From the IMG/VR virus record IMGVR_UViG_3300047557_000484, positions 1 through 42,745 of that record: a DNA stretch of 42,745 nucleotides. One strand, 5' to 3'. Positions within the stretch are counted from its first letter, which is position 1, and each line of letters begins with the position of its first letter. Shown piece after piece: positions 1 through 6,901 of this stretch. The notes under the pieces are model-generated. The model ran no database searches. It was not told where the DNA came from and saw nothing but the letters and a program-made list of their open reading frames with translations. This DNA comes from a virus. A program made the translations under genes and the position numbers.

Positions 1-19
1 ACGACCCGTCTCAATTTCC

Positions 20-229
20 ATGTCTGAACTTTCCTCCGCCGCGCAGGCGGTGATTACTGCCAGCAACTGTGCTGGGTCTCGAATCGTGCAGTTGCACATT
101 GCCGCCGCCCTGCGAGCCGCTGCGGATCAAGTTGTACCGACCACAGTTGATCCAAGACTGGGCACTGTGCGCTCTGATTTAATGCGCATTGCCAACGAGC
201 TTGAAGCCCACTACCCACTCAACCAATGA
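20..229 (+). CDS. small conserved protein, unknown function
   Basis: A 69-residue, mostly helical, soluble protein with no membrane segment or catalytic motif that I recognise. Its opening (MSELSSAAQAV) and the later AAALRAAADQV segment resemble the protein at 40314-40550 (MTELSPVASAV, KLAAALRVISDFV), so the two are probably paralogues. It begins 20 bases into the window and its stop overlaps the start of the dCTP deaminase gene by 4 bases (ATGA), which suggests translational coupling. The window edge hides what lies upstream. If the genome is circular, it follows the gene ending at 42742. Function unknown. Confidence 0.65.
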   Translation: MSELSSAAQAVITASNCAGSRIVQLHIAAALRAAADQVVPTTVDPRLGTVRSDLMRIANELEAHYPLNQ

Positions 230-756
230 CCATTCTTTGCGACTACGAAATCAAAGCGCTATGCACCGACGGCATGGTGCCAAACTACGACGAGGCATTG
301 ATCAATCCCGCCAGTCTTGACCTACGGCTTGGCGACACGATCATGATCGAGTCCGCCGAAAACCTCAACATGCGGCCGCTCAGCATTGCAGGACGCACAG
401 CAGAGAACCCTTACGAGCTGAAGCCAGGTCAGTTCATCCTTGCGCAGACGATTGAGGTGTTCAACATGCCGGAGAACATTGCTGGCTTGTTCTTCCTTAA
501 GTCAAGCCGCGCGCGGGAAGGCTACGAAAATCTGCACGCCGGTTACGCCGATCCTGGATGGCACGGCAGTGTGCTGACCTTGGAGCTGAAGAACTCGCGC
601 CAGATCTTACCGTTGCCGCTTTGGCCTGGCTTAAAGATCGGGCAGATGGTGTTCTTCCGCATGAGCCAGGAGCCAGTAACCAGCTACAGCGTCACTGGCC
701 ATTACAACTCAGATCTCACGACGACGGCCTCGAAGCAGTTCCTCAGCGGCATCTAG
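226..756 (+). CDS. dcd: dCTP deaminase / dUTPase-superfamily protein
   Basis: This is a 176-residue member of the dCTP deaminase/dUTPase fold. Family members deaminate dCTP to dUTP, and some also hydrolyse dUTP to dUMP, feeding thymidylate synthesis. Visible hallmarks are INPASLDLRLGD near residues 26-37, the phosphate-binding SSRAR at 93-97, and the active-site block AGYADPGWHG then TLEL at about 105-121. The Glu near residue 120 is in the place of the catalytic Glu of dCTP deaminases. The length fits the family (about 175-195). The start overlaps the upstream stop by 4 bases. Monofunctional and bifunctional forms cannot be separated by eye. The last 48 bases are covered by an antisense ORF. 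Confidence 0.9.
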   Translation: MTILCDYEIKALCTDGMVPNYDEALINPASLDLRLGDTIMIESAENLNMRPLSIAGRTAENPYELKPGQFILAQTIEVFNMPENIAGLFFLKSSRAREGYENLHAGYADPGWHGSVLTLELKNSRQILPLPLWPGLKIGQMVFFRMSQEPVTSYSVTGHYNSDLTTTASKQFLSGI

Positions 757-945
757 GTGCCACTGCTCTAGTCCAGTCCGCAACGCTGCCGATGCCTCCT
801 GTACAAGCCAGTGGATCTGAGACCGCTGGCTTGCCTCTTGCTCGGCTAACAACAGCGCATATTCCAGCAGTCCGCCCCAATCTGCTGCAGCATGTAACGC
901 ACGTAGCCGCGCAGCATTGGCAGCACCGTGGAATTGTGCTTCCAT
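709..945 (-). CDS. antisense small helical protein (putative)
   Basis: A 78-residue ORF lying opposite the rightward genes and filling the gap of about 210 bases between the dCTP deaminase and sigma factor genes. Its 3' end overlaps dcd by 48 bases. The protein looks naturally coded: helical, Ala-, Glu- and Gln-rich, with QFHGAANAARLRALHAAADW and ASQRSQIHWLVQEAS segments of a style I associate with small cyanobacterial phage proteins. A longer version starts at 969, but the internal ATG at 945 gives a cleaner N-terminus (MEAQFHG) and avoids the sigma start. Without it the interval would be empty. No function can be assigned. Confidence 0.55.
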   Translation of the reverse strand: MEAQFHGAANAARLRALHAAADWGGLLEYALLLAEQEASQRSQIHWLVQEASAALRTGLEQWHLDAAEELLRGRRREI

Positions 946-967
946 TGTATGTACTAACGGATTTTCC

Positions 968-1894
968 ATGTCTGACGCTATTGGCGACTACTTGAACAGT
1001 ATCGCGCGGTATCCACTTTTAACACCGCAACAAGAGATACAACTTGGTCGCCGCGTCGCAAAGTGGAGAGAATTAAAGGATCTTGAAAGACCTTTAACGA
1101 CACAAGAACGCCGCGAACTGCGCAGCGGTGAGCGTGCGCGGCAAAAGTTCATGCAATCCAACCTGCAACTAGTAGTGCATGTTGCGCGCAAATACAGCAA
1201 GCGCAACACGCAAACGCTTGACATGTTGGACCTGATCCAAGAGGGGAACATCGGCCTTGCGCGTGCTGTTGAGCTGTTTGATTACAGCCGCGGTTACAAG
1301 TTCAGCACCTATGCCTACTGGTGGATTCGCCAATCCATTGGGCGCGCATTGATTCAGTACGACCCAATCATCAGGCTGCCGCTTGGCGTGCATGAAATGC
1401 TGATCAAACTAAATAAAACAGCACAGGCATTTGCGCAGGATCACGGGCGCACCGCGACCATAGCTGAACTTGCAGCAGTGCTTGATGTGACTCCTAAGGT
1501 GATATCTGACACATTGCAACAGGCTTATCGGGTCACAAGCCTTGATAAGCCTGCGCAAGATGAATCATCCAACATCTTGGACATCATCGCCGATCAAAGG
1601 CAGTACGACGTTGAATATGATTGGCAGCTTGAAACTGTGCGTGATTATTGCGATGAGCATTTAGATGATCGCACACGTGAAATTATCTATGCCCGTAACA
1701 GTCGCAATCCGGTGCCGTGGAATGATCTAGAGAAGCGCATGGGCTTATCACGTGCACGCATGTGCGAAATACAAAGGCGTGGCATAAGCCGCCTTCGTAT
1801 GCTGATAGGCAACCCGCTGGCAGGCACCCCACTTGGCGCCAACAATACAGAAAGTCGGGAACGTTTGGAGAGTCTGTCTGGCAGGAATGTGTAA
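968..1894 (+). CDS. RNA polymerase sigma factor, sigma-70 family (cyanobacterial group-2-like)
   Basis: A 308-residue primary-type sigma factor. Region 1.2 is DAIGDYLNSIARYPLLTPQQ at about 3-22; region 2 spans about 58-135 with NLQLVVHVARKY, DLIQEGNIGL and YKFSTYAYWWIRQSIGRA; region 3 is about 140-205; region 4 about 225-280. The start at 968 is chosen over an in-frame ATG at 917 because conserved region 1.2 begins there. Region 4.2 is unusual: the normally conserved SRERVRQIE reads SRARMCEIQ, and the end of region 2.4 also departs from the usual RTIRLPIH. This implies altered promoter recognition, most plausibly at the -35 element. Its position at the end of the rightward arm suggests that it directs host polymerase to later phage promoters. 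Confidence 0.92.
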   Translation: MSDAIGDYLNSIARYPLLTPQQEIQLGRRVAKWRELKDLERPLTTQERRELRSGERARQKFMQSNLQLVVHVARKYSKRNTQTLDMLDLIQEGNIGLARAVELFDYSRGYKFSTYAYWWIRQSIGRALIQYDPIIRLPLGVHEMLIKLNKTAQAFAQDHGRTATIAELAAVLDVTPKVISDTLQQAYRVTSLDKPAQDESSNILDIIADQRQYDVEYDWQLETVRDYCDEHLDDRTREIIYARNSRNPVPWNDLEKRMGLSRARMCEIQRRGISRLRMLIGNPLAGTPLGANNTESRERLESLSGRNV

Positions 1895-1917
1895 AGACCA
1901 CCAGCAAGAATGGCAGG

Positions 1918-2271
1918 CTAAGGTGTTCTATCATCAGATGCTTGAATCCAGTGCAGCACAGCAATCTCGCGATCTAGCAAATAAGAATCCTGCTGATTGA
2001 ACCACTGCTGCCATTCTTCGCTGCCTTTATTTCGATTGCATGGCCTGCAGGCTGGCACAAGATTAGTCGTCACGGTAGCGCCGCCTTTATGGCGCGGCTT
2101 GACGTGATCTAACGTGTCAGCCAATTCTCCGCAATAAGCGCATTGATGCTGCCATGCTTCAAAGATCTGCTGCCTGAATTTATGTTTTGCACTGCGTTTT
2201 GGGACGAGGTTTGCGCCATCAATGCAGTGATCCACGCAGTGGAGCCAGCTACACCAGCTTAGTAATCCCAA
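1918..2271 (-). CDS. HNH endonuclease
   Basis: A 117-residue protein with a compact HNH nuclease core. CAYCG supplies the first zinc pair, LDHVKPRHKGG the H and metal-binding part, and NLVPACRPCNRNKG the Asn and second CxxC. This form occurs both as free-standing homing nucleases and as packaging-associated nucleases. It is the last gene of the leftward arm, converging on the sigma factor gene with a 23-base gap in which I see no obvious terminator. Its start overlaps the endolysin stop by 13 bases. It is far from terminase in linear distance, so a homing or stand-alone role is at least as likely as a packaging role. Confidence 0.85.
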   Translation of the reverse strand: MGLLSWCSWLHCVDHCIDGANLVPKRSAKHKFRQQIFEAWQHQCAYCGELADTLDHVKPRHKGGATVTTNLVPACRPCNRNKGSEEWQQWFNQQDSYLLDREIAVLHWIQASDDRTP

Positions 2272-3317
2272 CGCACGCGTGGCCTGCCGCGACGCATTCC
2301 TAAATGCACGAATCCTTTGGGTGCGCCGTAGCCAAGTGAATACGGCCAGTTAGCGTCGCACCACTCTTGCACGTGGTTGATGTTGACTTCACGGATATAG
2401 AAATCAACAGCGCCAACATCAGGTGCATCGTATAGATGCTCGCTGCCACTGGAGCCGCCTACCGCTGCATTGATGGCACGCGGGCGGTATCCACTGGTGA
2501 TGACTACAGGCTTGCCGCCAAACTTGACGCGTGCACGCTCAAGGAATGCGGCTAACTCTGCTGCTGTGTCGAGCTGATATTGATGATCAAACCGCCGTGC
2601 CTCTTGGAACAAGGCAAACTCACCAAGCTGTATGTGCGGCGTGATGCGTGCGGTGAATGCACTATTGGGCGACAGCTTGGCGGGATCTTGCTGTTGCTCA
2701 CCAGTCCACAGCCGGCCTTCTGCGCGGCGGCGGCGCAGCAATCCTGCCTCTACAGCACTACCTGGGTTGCGGTACAACTCCATCGCTGCTGGCACTGCAT
2801 TCCAATCCTTGCCGACAAGATGCTTGCTGATGGTTTCAAAGCCAGCGCTTCCATAAAAGCCAGCGCCTAGGTTGTATGCGAATGAAATCAACGCAGACTG
2901 CTTGTTAGCAGTCATCTCATTCCAAAACGGCACGCTATTGCGCAGCTTGGCTGCGATGCGCTCAACCTCAAGCGCTAACAACTGATCAGCATCAATCACA
3001 GTGATCTTGTCACCGCGTTGCACCTTGCGACCATCTGGGTAGCGCGTGGTGCCATAGCCAATGGTTGCCACCTCCCATCCACGCAGTGGATCAGGGTAAG
3101 CGCTGAGATGCACACCCTCGAACTCTTTAATGAGCTTTATGGCTGAGTCATAATTATGCAGTTTGCCACCAGCCTGCCAAGTCTTATACCACGGTTGATC
3201 CTTGCTAAAAACCTGCGGTGCAACCTTTAATAGCTCTGTCTCTAGTTCGGATATGGCAGCCATTTGATGCGGCGTGCCGTGCTTGTAATACTTAAACAGA
3301 TCGGTCAGTTTTATCAT
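2259..3317 (-). CDS. bifunctional endolysin: GH24 lysozyme + M15-type peptidase
   Basis: A 352-residue cell-wall hydrolase with two catalytic domains. Residues about 58-205 form a phage-lysozyme (GH24) domain. The triad is visible as Glu67 in EFEG, Asp76 in AYPD and Thr85 in ATIGYG, followed by the structural stretches ALISFAYNLG and LRRRRAEGRLW. Residues about 235-352 resemble M15 zinc D-Ala-D-Ala peptidases, with SGYRPRAIN, the SEHLYDAPDVGAVD metal-binding block and a C-terminal FVHLGM. It would cut both glycan and peptide bonds of murein at lysis. It has no signal peptide, so it needs a holin. It overlaps the next upstream gene by 4 bases, placing it in the lysis operon. Confidence 0.9.
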   Translation of the reverse strand: MIKLTDLFKYYKHGTPHQMAAISELETELLKVAPQVFSKDQPWYKTWQAGGKLHNYDSAIKLIKEFEGVHLSAYPDPLRGWEVATIGYGTTRYPDGRKVQRGDKITVIDADQLLALEVERIAAKLRNSVPFWNEMTANKQSALISFAYNLGAGFYGSAGFETISKHLVGKDWNAVPAAMELYRNPGSAVEAGLLRRRRAEGRLWTGEQQQDPAKLSPNSAFTARITPHIQLGEFALFQEARRFDHQYQLDTAAELAAFLERARVKFGGKPVVITSGYRPRAINAAVGGSSGSEHLYDAPDVGAVDFYIREVNINHVQEWCDANWPYSLGYGAPKGFVHLGMRRGRPRVRWDY

Positions 3318-3499
3318 CGCTTTGCAAACGGAGTGATCACACCGGCAAGAATCTCAATAGCCCTATAGATCTTGACTGCTGCTTTGGCGGTGGCACTAAG
3401 CGCTGCGTTGTCTTTAGGAGTAGGAGTCAGGTTGACCACAATCAAGGCAACACCATGAACGGCAACTGCCAAGGCAATGTAATCAGCAAGGCGATCCAT
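3314..3499 (-). CDS. small membrane protein, putative holin or lysis accessory protein
   Basis: A 61-residue protein with one hydrophobic segment at about residues 5-24 (IALAVAVHGVALIVV) followed by a short polar stretch and a second weakly hydrophobic region (AIEILAGVITPF) ending in a basic tail. The size, membrane segment and 4-base overlap with the endolysin start are what one expects of a holin or antiholin. The family is not recognised by sequence, so the assignment rests on context. The neighbour at 3502-3753 is the alternative holin candidate. Confidence 0.7.
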   Translation of the reverse strand: MDRLADYIALAVAVHGVALIVVNLTPTPKDNAALSATAKAAVKIYRAIEILAGVITPFAKR

Positions 3500-3501
3500 G
3501 G

Positions 3502-3753
3502 TTAACGGCTCCGCGGCTGTGCTTCCAGCTTAGATACCCTTTGTTCAACCGTATTCAACCGCGTAAAAGTCTCCTTGCGGTCTTCTTTGATATCAGTGTG
3601 GAGCACTTCTAGCTGAGTAGCAATGTGCTCCACGGCACTGGTCAATCGGATCACAGCATCTCGCGCTTCATCATTGCGGCGACTAAAACCCATTGCGCCC
3701 ATTGCGGCAACGGAGATCGACGCCCCGGCAACAGCAGCGATCAGCTCGATCAT
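3502..3753 (-). CDS. small membrane protein with C-terminal coiled coil, putative holin/lysis protein
   Basis: An 83-residue protein. Residues 1-22 (MIELIAAVAGASISVAAMG) form an N-terminal transmembrane helix rich in small residues, followed by a basic SRR stop-transfer and a long amphipathic helix at about 28-80 (AVEHIATQLEVLHTDIKED, RLNTVEQRVSKLE) with heptad spacing typical of a coiled coil. This architecture is common in phage lysis cassettes (holin- or spanin-like), but the family cannot be named. No Shine-Dalgarno-like sequence precedes the ATG at 3753, and a strongly structured region lies just upstream, which may delay or tune its translation. Confidence 0.7.
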   Translation of the reverse strand: MIELIAAVAGASISVAAMGAMGFSRRNDEARDAVIRLTSAVEHIATQLEVLHTDIKEDRKETFTRLNTVEQRVSKLEAQPRSR

Positions 3754-3782
3754 GCAAACAGCTTAGCTATCAGCTAGGATTG

Positions 3783-3870
3783 ACGCCTAGACCTTTCTGA
3801 GATCTAGGCGTTCCCGTAGAGGCCGGCTGCGGGCACCAGGTGGACACCGCGTGAGGACCCACCACCGGCC
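3783..3870 (-). other. structured intergenic region upstream of the lysis genes
   Basis: Two inverted repeats sit between the 28-residue membrane peptide gene and the lysis genes. The first is a perfect 9-base stem: 3783-3791 (ACGCCTAGA) pairs with 3803-3811 (TCTAGGCGT) around an 11-base loop. The second is nested: 3821-3826 (GGCCGG) pairs with 3865-3870 (CCGGCC), with an inner GGTGG/CCACC pair at 3839-3843 and 3859-3863. No long U-run follows either stem on the leftward transcript, so a classical terminator is not supported. An RNA processing site, partial terminator or translational control element is possible. Confidence 0.6.
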
Positions 3871-3877
3871 ACCCTAT

Positions 3878-3964
3878 TCAATCATCCTCCCTTGGGTTGA
3901 TTGCCAACAGGCTATAGCCCATTAGGACTAAGAAGCTGAGGCCGATGACGGCTGCGGTGGCCAT
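3878..3964 (-). CDS. 28-residue single-pass membrane peptide (putative)
   Basis: A very short ORF reads MATAAVIGLSFLVLMGYSLL followed by AINPREDD. It has one clear transmembrane helix at residues about 3-21 and a charged C-terminal tail. It starts inside the 3' end of the fibre chaperone gene and overlaps it by 37 bases in another frame, with its stop beyond that gene's stop. The hydrophobic core and charged end are hard to explain as an accidental reading, and it lies next to the lysis cassette. It could be a small lysis regulator or an envelope peptide. No family is recognised. Confidence 0.5.
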   Translation of the reverse strand: MATAAVIGLSFLVLMGYSLLAINPREDD

Positions 3965-4449
3965 TGGACGTTCCAGGGGAAACCAGGTTGATCTGGCACC
4001 ATACGCAGATTTTCGCGGTAAAACGCCCAAGCCGCTTTGGCTTCTGGATTTAGCGGTGAATCAACCAACTGCGTCCAGTCGCACTCGGACAGACGACGGT
4101 TGCGATCAGCACGAACGGCTTTGGCTTGCTCAGCATCCTTGGTAAAGCAATAGGCTTCGTACTGCTCAGCAGCGGTGTGCACCACGCCTTCATCGTCGGT
4201 GTAGTCCTGGAACACAGGACCGGCGATGTACTTGGTAAACCACTGACCGTTTATTTCTTCGATGCCATCACGCTGGCTGTACTGATACGGCGGCACAGTG
4301 GTGGCTTGCGGACCCTCAAGGATTGGGTCGTAGCCAAAGCTATCCAAGATCTCAACAGTAAGCACCTTGGGGAAGCTGGTGTTGGGGTTGTCGGCGCGAA
4401 GTTGGCTGTCGGTGATGACGGCGCCGGTGGTGCGGTTGCGGAGTTCCAT
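3928..4449 (-). CDS. tail fibre assembly / tail chaperone-like protein
   Basis: About 173 residues from the preferred ATG at 4449 (MELRNRTTG), which has a GAGG ribosome-binding site close upstream. A longer form from 4494 would overlap the next gene. The C-terminal part carries the signature of phage tail or fibre assembly proteins: the CDWTQL motif followed by AWAFYRENLRMVPDQPGFPW and a Trp/Pro-rich end. The N-terminal part (AVITDSQLRADNPNTSFP) resembles the same family. These proteins help fold or attach fibres. Its place just downstream of the two large fibre genes, separated only by a homing-type gene, fits that role. Confidence 0.75.
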   Translation of the reverse strand: MELRNRTTGAVITDSQLRADNPNTSFPKVLTVEILDSFGYDPILEGPQATTVPPYQYSQRDGIEEINGQWFTKYIAGPVFQDYTDDEGVVHTAAEQYEAYCFTKDAEQAKAVRADRNRRLSECDWTQLVDSPLNPEAKAAWAFYRENLRMVPDQPGFPWNVQWPPQPSSASAS

Positions 4450-4456
4450 GGTGGCC

Positions 4457-4963
4457 TCAGGCGATGGCGGAGGTAGGTTGTTCAAGTGGGGCATAACCCC
4501 ATCCGTTCCAGTTATTTTTGCAGCGCCACATCACAGTGGCAGCCTTGACGCCTGTTGCTATTTCACATTCTTTGGATGTGGCAAAGACGCCAGCAGGAGT
4601 GAGATAGCGCTTGCCAAGCTTTGATGCCGCCAAGCTGGTTCGATGCTGTTCGCTTTTAGGTTTGCCAGCTAGTTGCTGTTGAATTTTTTGCCTCCATTCA
4701 GTTGGACGCTGTTGCCCTGCGTGTGGCAATGCACTGTTTGCCTCAACCGTGTCGCAATACACGTTCCCCAACGCATAAGGGCCTGTGTCGTTGATGCGGC
4801 ACATTTGATGGCTGCCTTTGGTTTTTCCACGCAGCTCCCACTTACCTGCTTCGTCCCACCATTGCTTCCACTCTTCAAAAGTAAACAGGAACTCAATGCC
4901 ACGACGTTTGGCATCCGCCTTTGAGCGTGTATAGCCTTGACGGTATTTGCACTTAGTTGCCAT
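4457..4963 (-). CDS. homing-type endonuclease-like protein with NUMOD3 motif
   Basis: A 168-residue basic protein. The middle carries CRINDTGPYALGNVYCDT, a pattern common in small phage HNH-like or homing proteins. It is followed by GKPKSEQHRTSLAASK at about 108-123, which matches the NUMOD3 DNA-binding motif of homing endonucleases. The C-terminus (TPAGVFATSKECEIATGV, then MWRCKNNWNGWGYA) looks like a further helix-turn-helix NUMOD-type repeat. A complete catalytic HNH triad is not evident. It sits between the fibre gene and its chaperone with 2- and 7-base gaps, a typical tight homing insertion. Confidence 0.7.
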   Translation of the reverse strand: MATKCKYRQGYTRSKADAKRRGIEFLFTFEEWKQWWDEAGKWELRGKTKGSHQMCRINDTGPYALGNVYCDTVEANSALPHAGQQRPTEWRQKIQQQLAGKPKSEQHRTSLAASKLGKRYLTPAGVFATSKECEIATGVKAATVMWRCKNNWNGWGYAPLEQPTSAIA

Positions 4964-4965
4964 GT

Positions 4966-6894
4966 CTACGCCACCGCTAAATAAATAAAACTACCACCGT
5001 TAGCGTTTATTGCTGCTGGTGCGGTGCTGCTGATTTGGAAACCAGACGACAACGGATCAATGTAATCAGTGTTTGTCACCTCTGCGGCAGTTGAGTTCAA
5101 TAAAAGATAGCTGTCGTTACCGCTGACGATGCCGCGAGCGGTGTCCCAGATGTACCAGTCACCAGTGCTGTCGGTGCGCTTGATCATCACGAACCGTGCA
5201 CCAGCGGTGAAGCCGCAATCAATGCTGAGCGTGGTGCCGGTGCCGGTGTAAGAGCCCACCTTCGAGATGCCTGGGCAGGAGGCGAAGAGGTAGGCAATGT
5301 AGGTGCCAGTTGAGCCATTGACATAGCCATTGCCCGTAATCGTAAAAACAGAAGCGGTGGGTGCAGTGCTGTTCCAGAATCTTGTGTTATCTGCCCCCGA
5401 ATCAAAGCTACTCTTGGCGGTATTTTGATTCAGTACAACGTATTGACTAGCGCCTAATGGAGACGCATAGACAACCCATTCGTTCCCCACGCCGTTTCTT
5501 GCTTTAACAATCATTAACTCCGGCGCCACGCCAAGGTTGTGACTTACCGTGCGTGCCGAACCAGTGCCTGCATAAGCCACCACGTCGAAGAAGCCAGGGG
5601 CGCGGCGGAAGTTCCAATAGACAGAGCTGGATCCAGAGCCCCAGTTGTCATCCTCGATGCCATTGTTCTTATCAAAGGCAAAATACACGTAAGTCCCGGT
5701 TGTTGCAGCATCAGTAAGATTGGGCGCAAGCAATTCAGTGCCACCTGTCAGCCTTGCTGAAGCATATTTATTTGTAGTTGCGCTTGGACGCGCGTTTATT
5801 GTTAAATCTACTGGAAAATTGTTGGTAACAAAACTGCCCCCGTTTTGCAGATCTACATCAAACACCGTCGTAGCATCCGTAGGCGCCTTCATCGGCCCGC
5901 GACGGATGGCGATGTAGACGAGCGTAACACCGCTGCCAATAAATCCTGCGCTGTATCTAAACCCTGTCGAGGTAGGCTTTACATAAGTGGTTCCAGAGGT
6001 AGTAATTTCCGCTATGTTCTGATTAGGGTACAGGTTGTTAGTCAGTGTGTGCGCAAAGCCCCTCATATTGTCAATCAAGATCCAGTTAGAGGATGAGCTG
6101 GATGCCTTAAGGATTACAAGTTGCGGTTCCCACCCCAAATTAATGTCAGTATCACCAGAGGCAGGCTCGGTAAAACTTCCACAAGTTACTACACTCTCAT
6201 TCCCGCTATCGCCAAACCCTCCAGCATCGTGAGCGAAGAGGTAGGCAACAAAAGAACCCCCATTTGCATTCACATTTGAGTCTGCAACTAACGAAAAAGT
6301 AGATGCGCTAGCAGCTGTCACTTTGCTGCTGCTAATCGCCGCAGATGTATCATTTAGATATAAAAATTGACCGGTGCCAGTGCTTCTGTGATATACGATC
6401 CAATCTGCAGCAGAATCAGTCCTTTTTATAATAATTACACCCGGCGTAGAGCCCAGGCTGTGATTAACGCTACTGGCGGCGCCGGTGCCCGTATAAGTCA
6501 CCACATCAAAGAACTTCGCGGCCTTGCGGAAGGTCCAGGAGGCGTAGGTTTGGCTGCTTTCATTGTACTGGATATTGTTTCCTATGCTAAACCCAGTCGA
6601 TGTAAATGCCGTCAACCCAGTAGTGTAGACCTGCTGGCCATCAGTCTGATTACTTGATAATTGCTGAGTTACTCCCCGCCCTGTGTCATTCAGAACGTTG
6701 TTATAGGCAACGCTTCTGCCCTTAATCCAAACCAATCCCCCCTTACCGCTCAGATCAATCCCATTCGTGATCGTCTGCGTGCTGCCGTTGCCCGTGTAAA
6801 GGAAGGTGCCGAACACGTCCTCAACGTAGGTCTTAGCAGCAGCGCCACCTGCACCAGCAGCGCCCATCATCAGTGCTCGTGTATTCGGATCCAT
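4966..6894 (-). CDS. large modular tail fibre / tail-tip structural protein
   Basis: A 642-residue, Gly-, Ser-, Thr- and aromatic-rich beta protein built from repeated modules. Each module begins with a pattern like FFDVVTYTGTG, then a xxHxLGxxP element, then VIIIKRTDSxxDW, and closes with a tail such as GGSFVAYLFA. Copies start near residues 128, 435 and 550, with degenerate ones between. Trp-flanked blocks such as ASWTFRKAAKFFDV and VYWNFRRAPGFFDV link them. This architecture is widespread in marine and freshwater phage distal tail or fibre proteins. It probably forms the receptor-binding part of the tail. It is followed by the homing-type gene and the fibre chaperone. Confidence 0.8.
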   Translation of the reverse strand: MDPNTRALMMGAAGAGGAAAKTYVEDVFGTFLYTGNGSTQTITNGIDLSGKGGLVWIKGRSVAYNNVLNDTGRGVTQQLSSNQTDGQQVYTTGLTAFTSTGFSIGNNIQYNESSQTYASWTFRKAAKFFDVVTYTGTGAASSVNHSLGSTPGVIIIKRTDSAADWIVYHRSTGTGQFLYLNDTSAAISSSKVTAASASTFSLVADSNVNANGGSFVAYLFAHDAGGFGDSGNESVVTCGSFTEPASGDTDINLGWEPQLVILKASSSSSNWILIDNMRGFAHTLTNNLYPNQNIAEITTSGTTYVKPTSTGFRYSAGFIGSGVTLVYIAIRRGPMKAPTDATTVFDVDLQNGGSFVTNNFPVDLTINARPSATTNKYASARLTGGTELLAPNLTDAATTGTYVYFAFDKNNGIEDDNWGSGSSSVYWNFRRAPGFFDVVAYAGTGSARTVSHNLGVAPELMIVKARNGVGNEWVVYASPLGASQYVVLNQNTAKSSFDSGADNTRFWNSTAPTASVFTITGNGYVNGSTGTYIAYLFASCPGISKVGSYTGTGTTLSIDCGFTAGARFVMIKRTDSTGDWYIWDTARGIVSGNDSYLLLNSTAAEVTNTDYIDPLSSGFQISSTAPAAINANGGSFIYLAVA

Positions 6895-6901
6895 CGCGCT
6901 A

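Noticed and set aside
1895-1917. Possible bidirectional terminator at the convergence of sigma factor and HNH genes
   Set aside because: The 23-base gap has no stem followed by a T-run in either direction.
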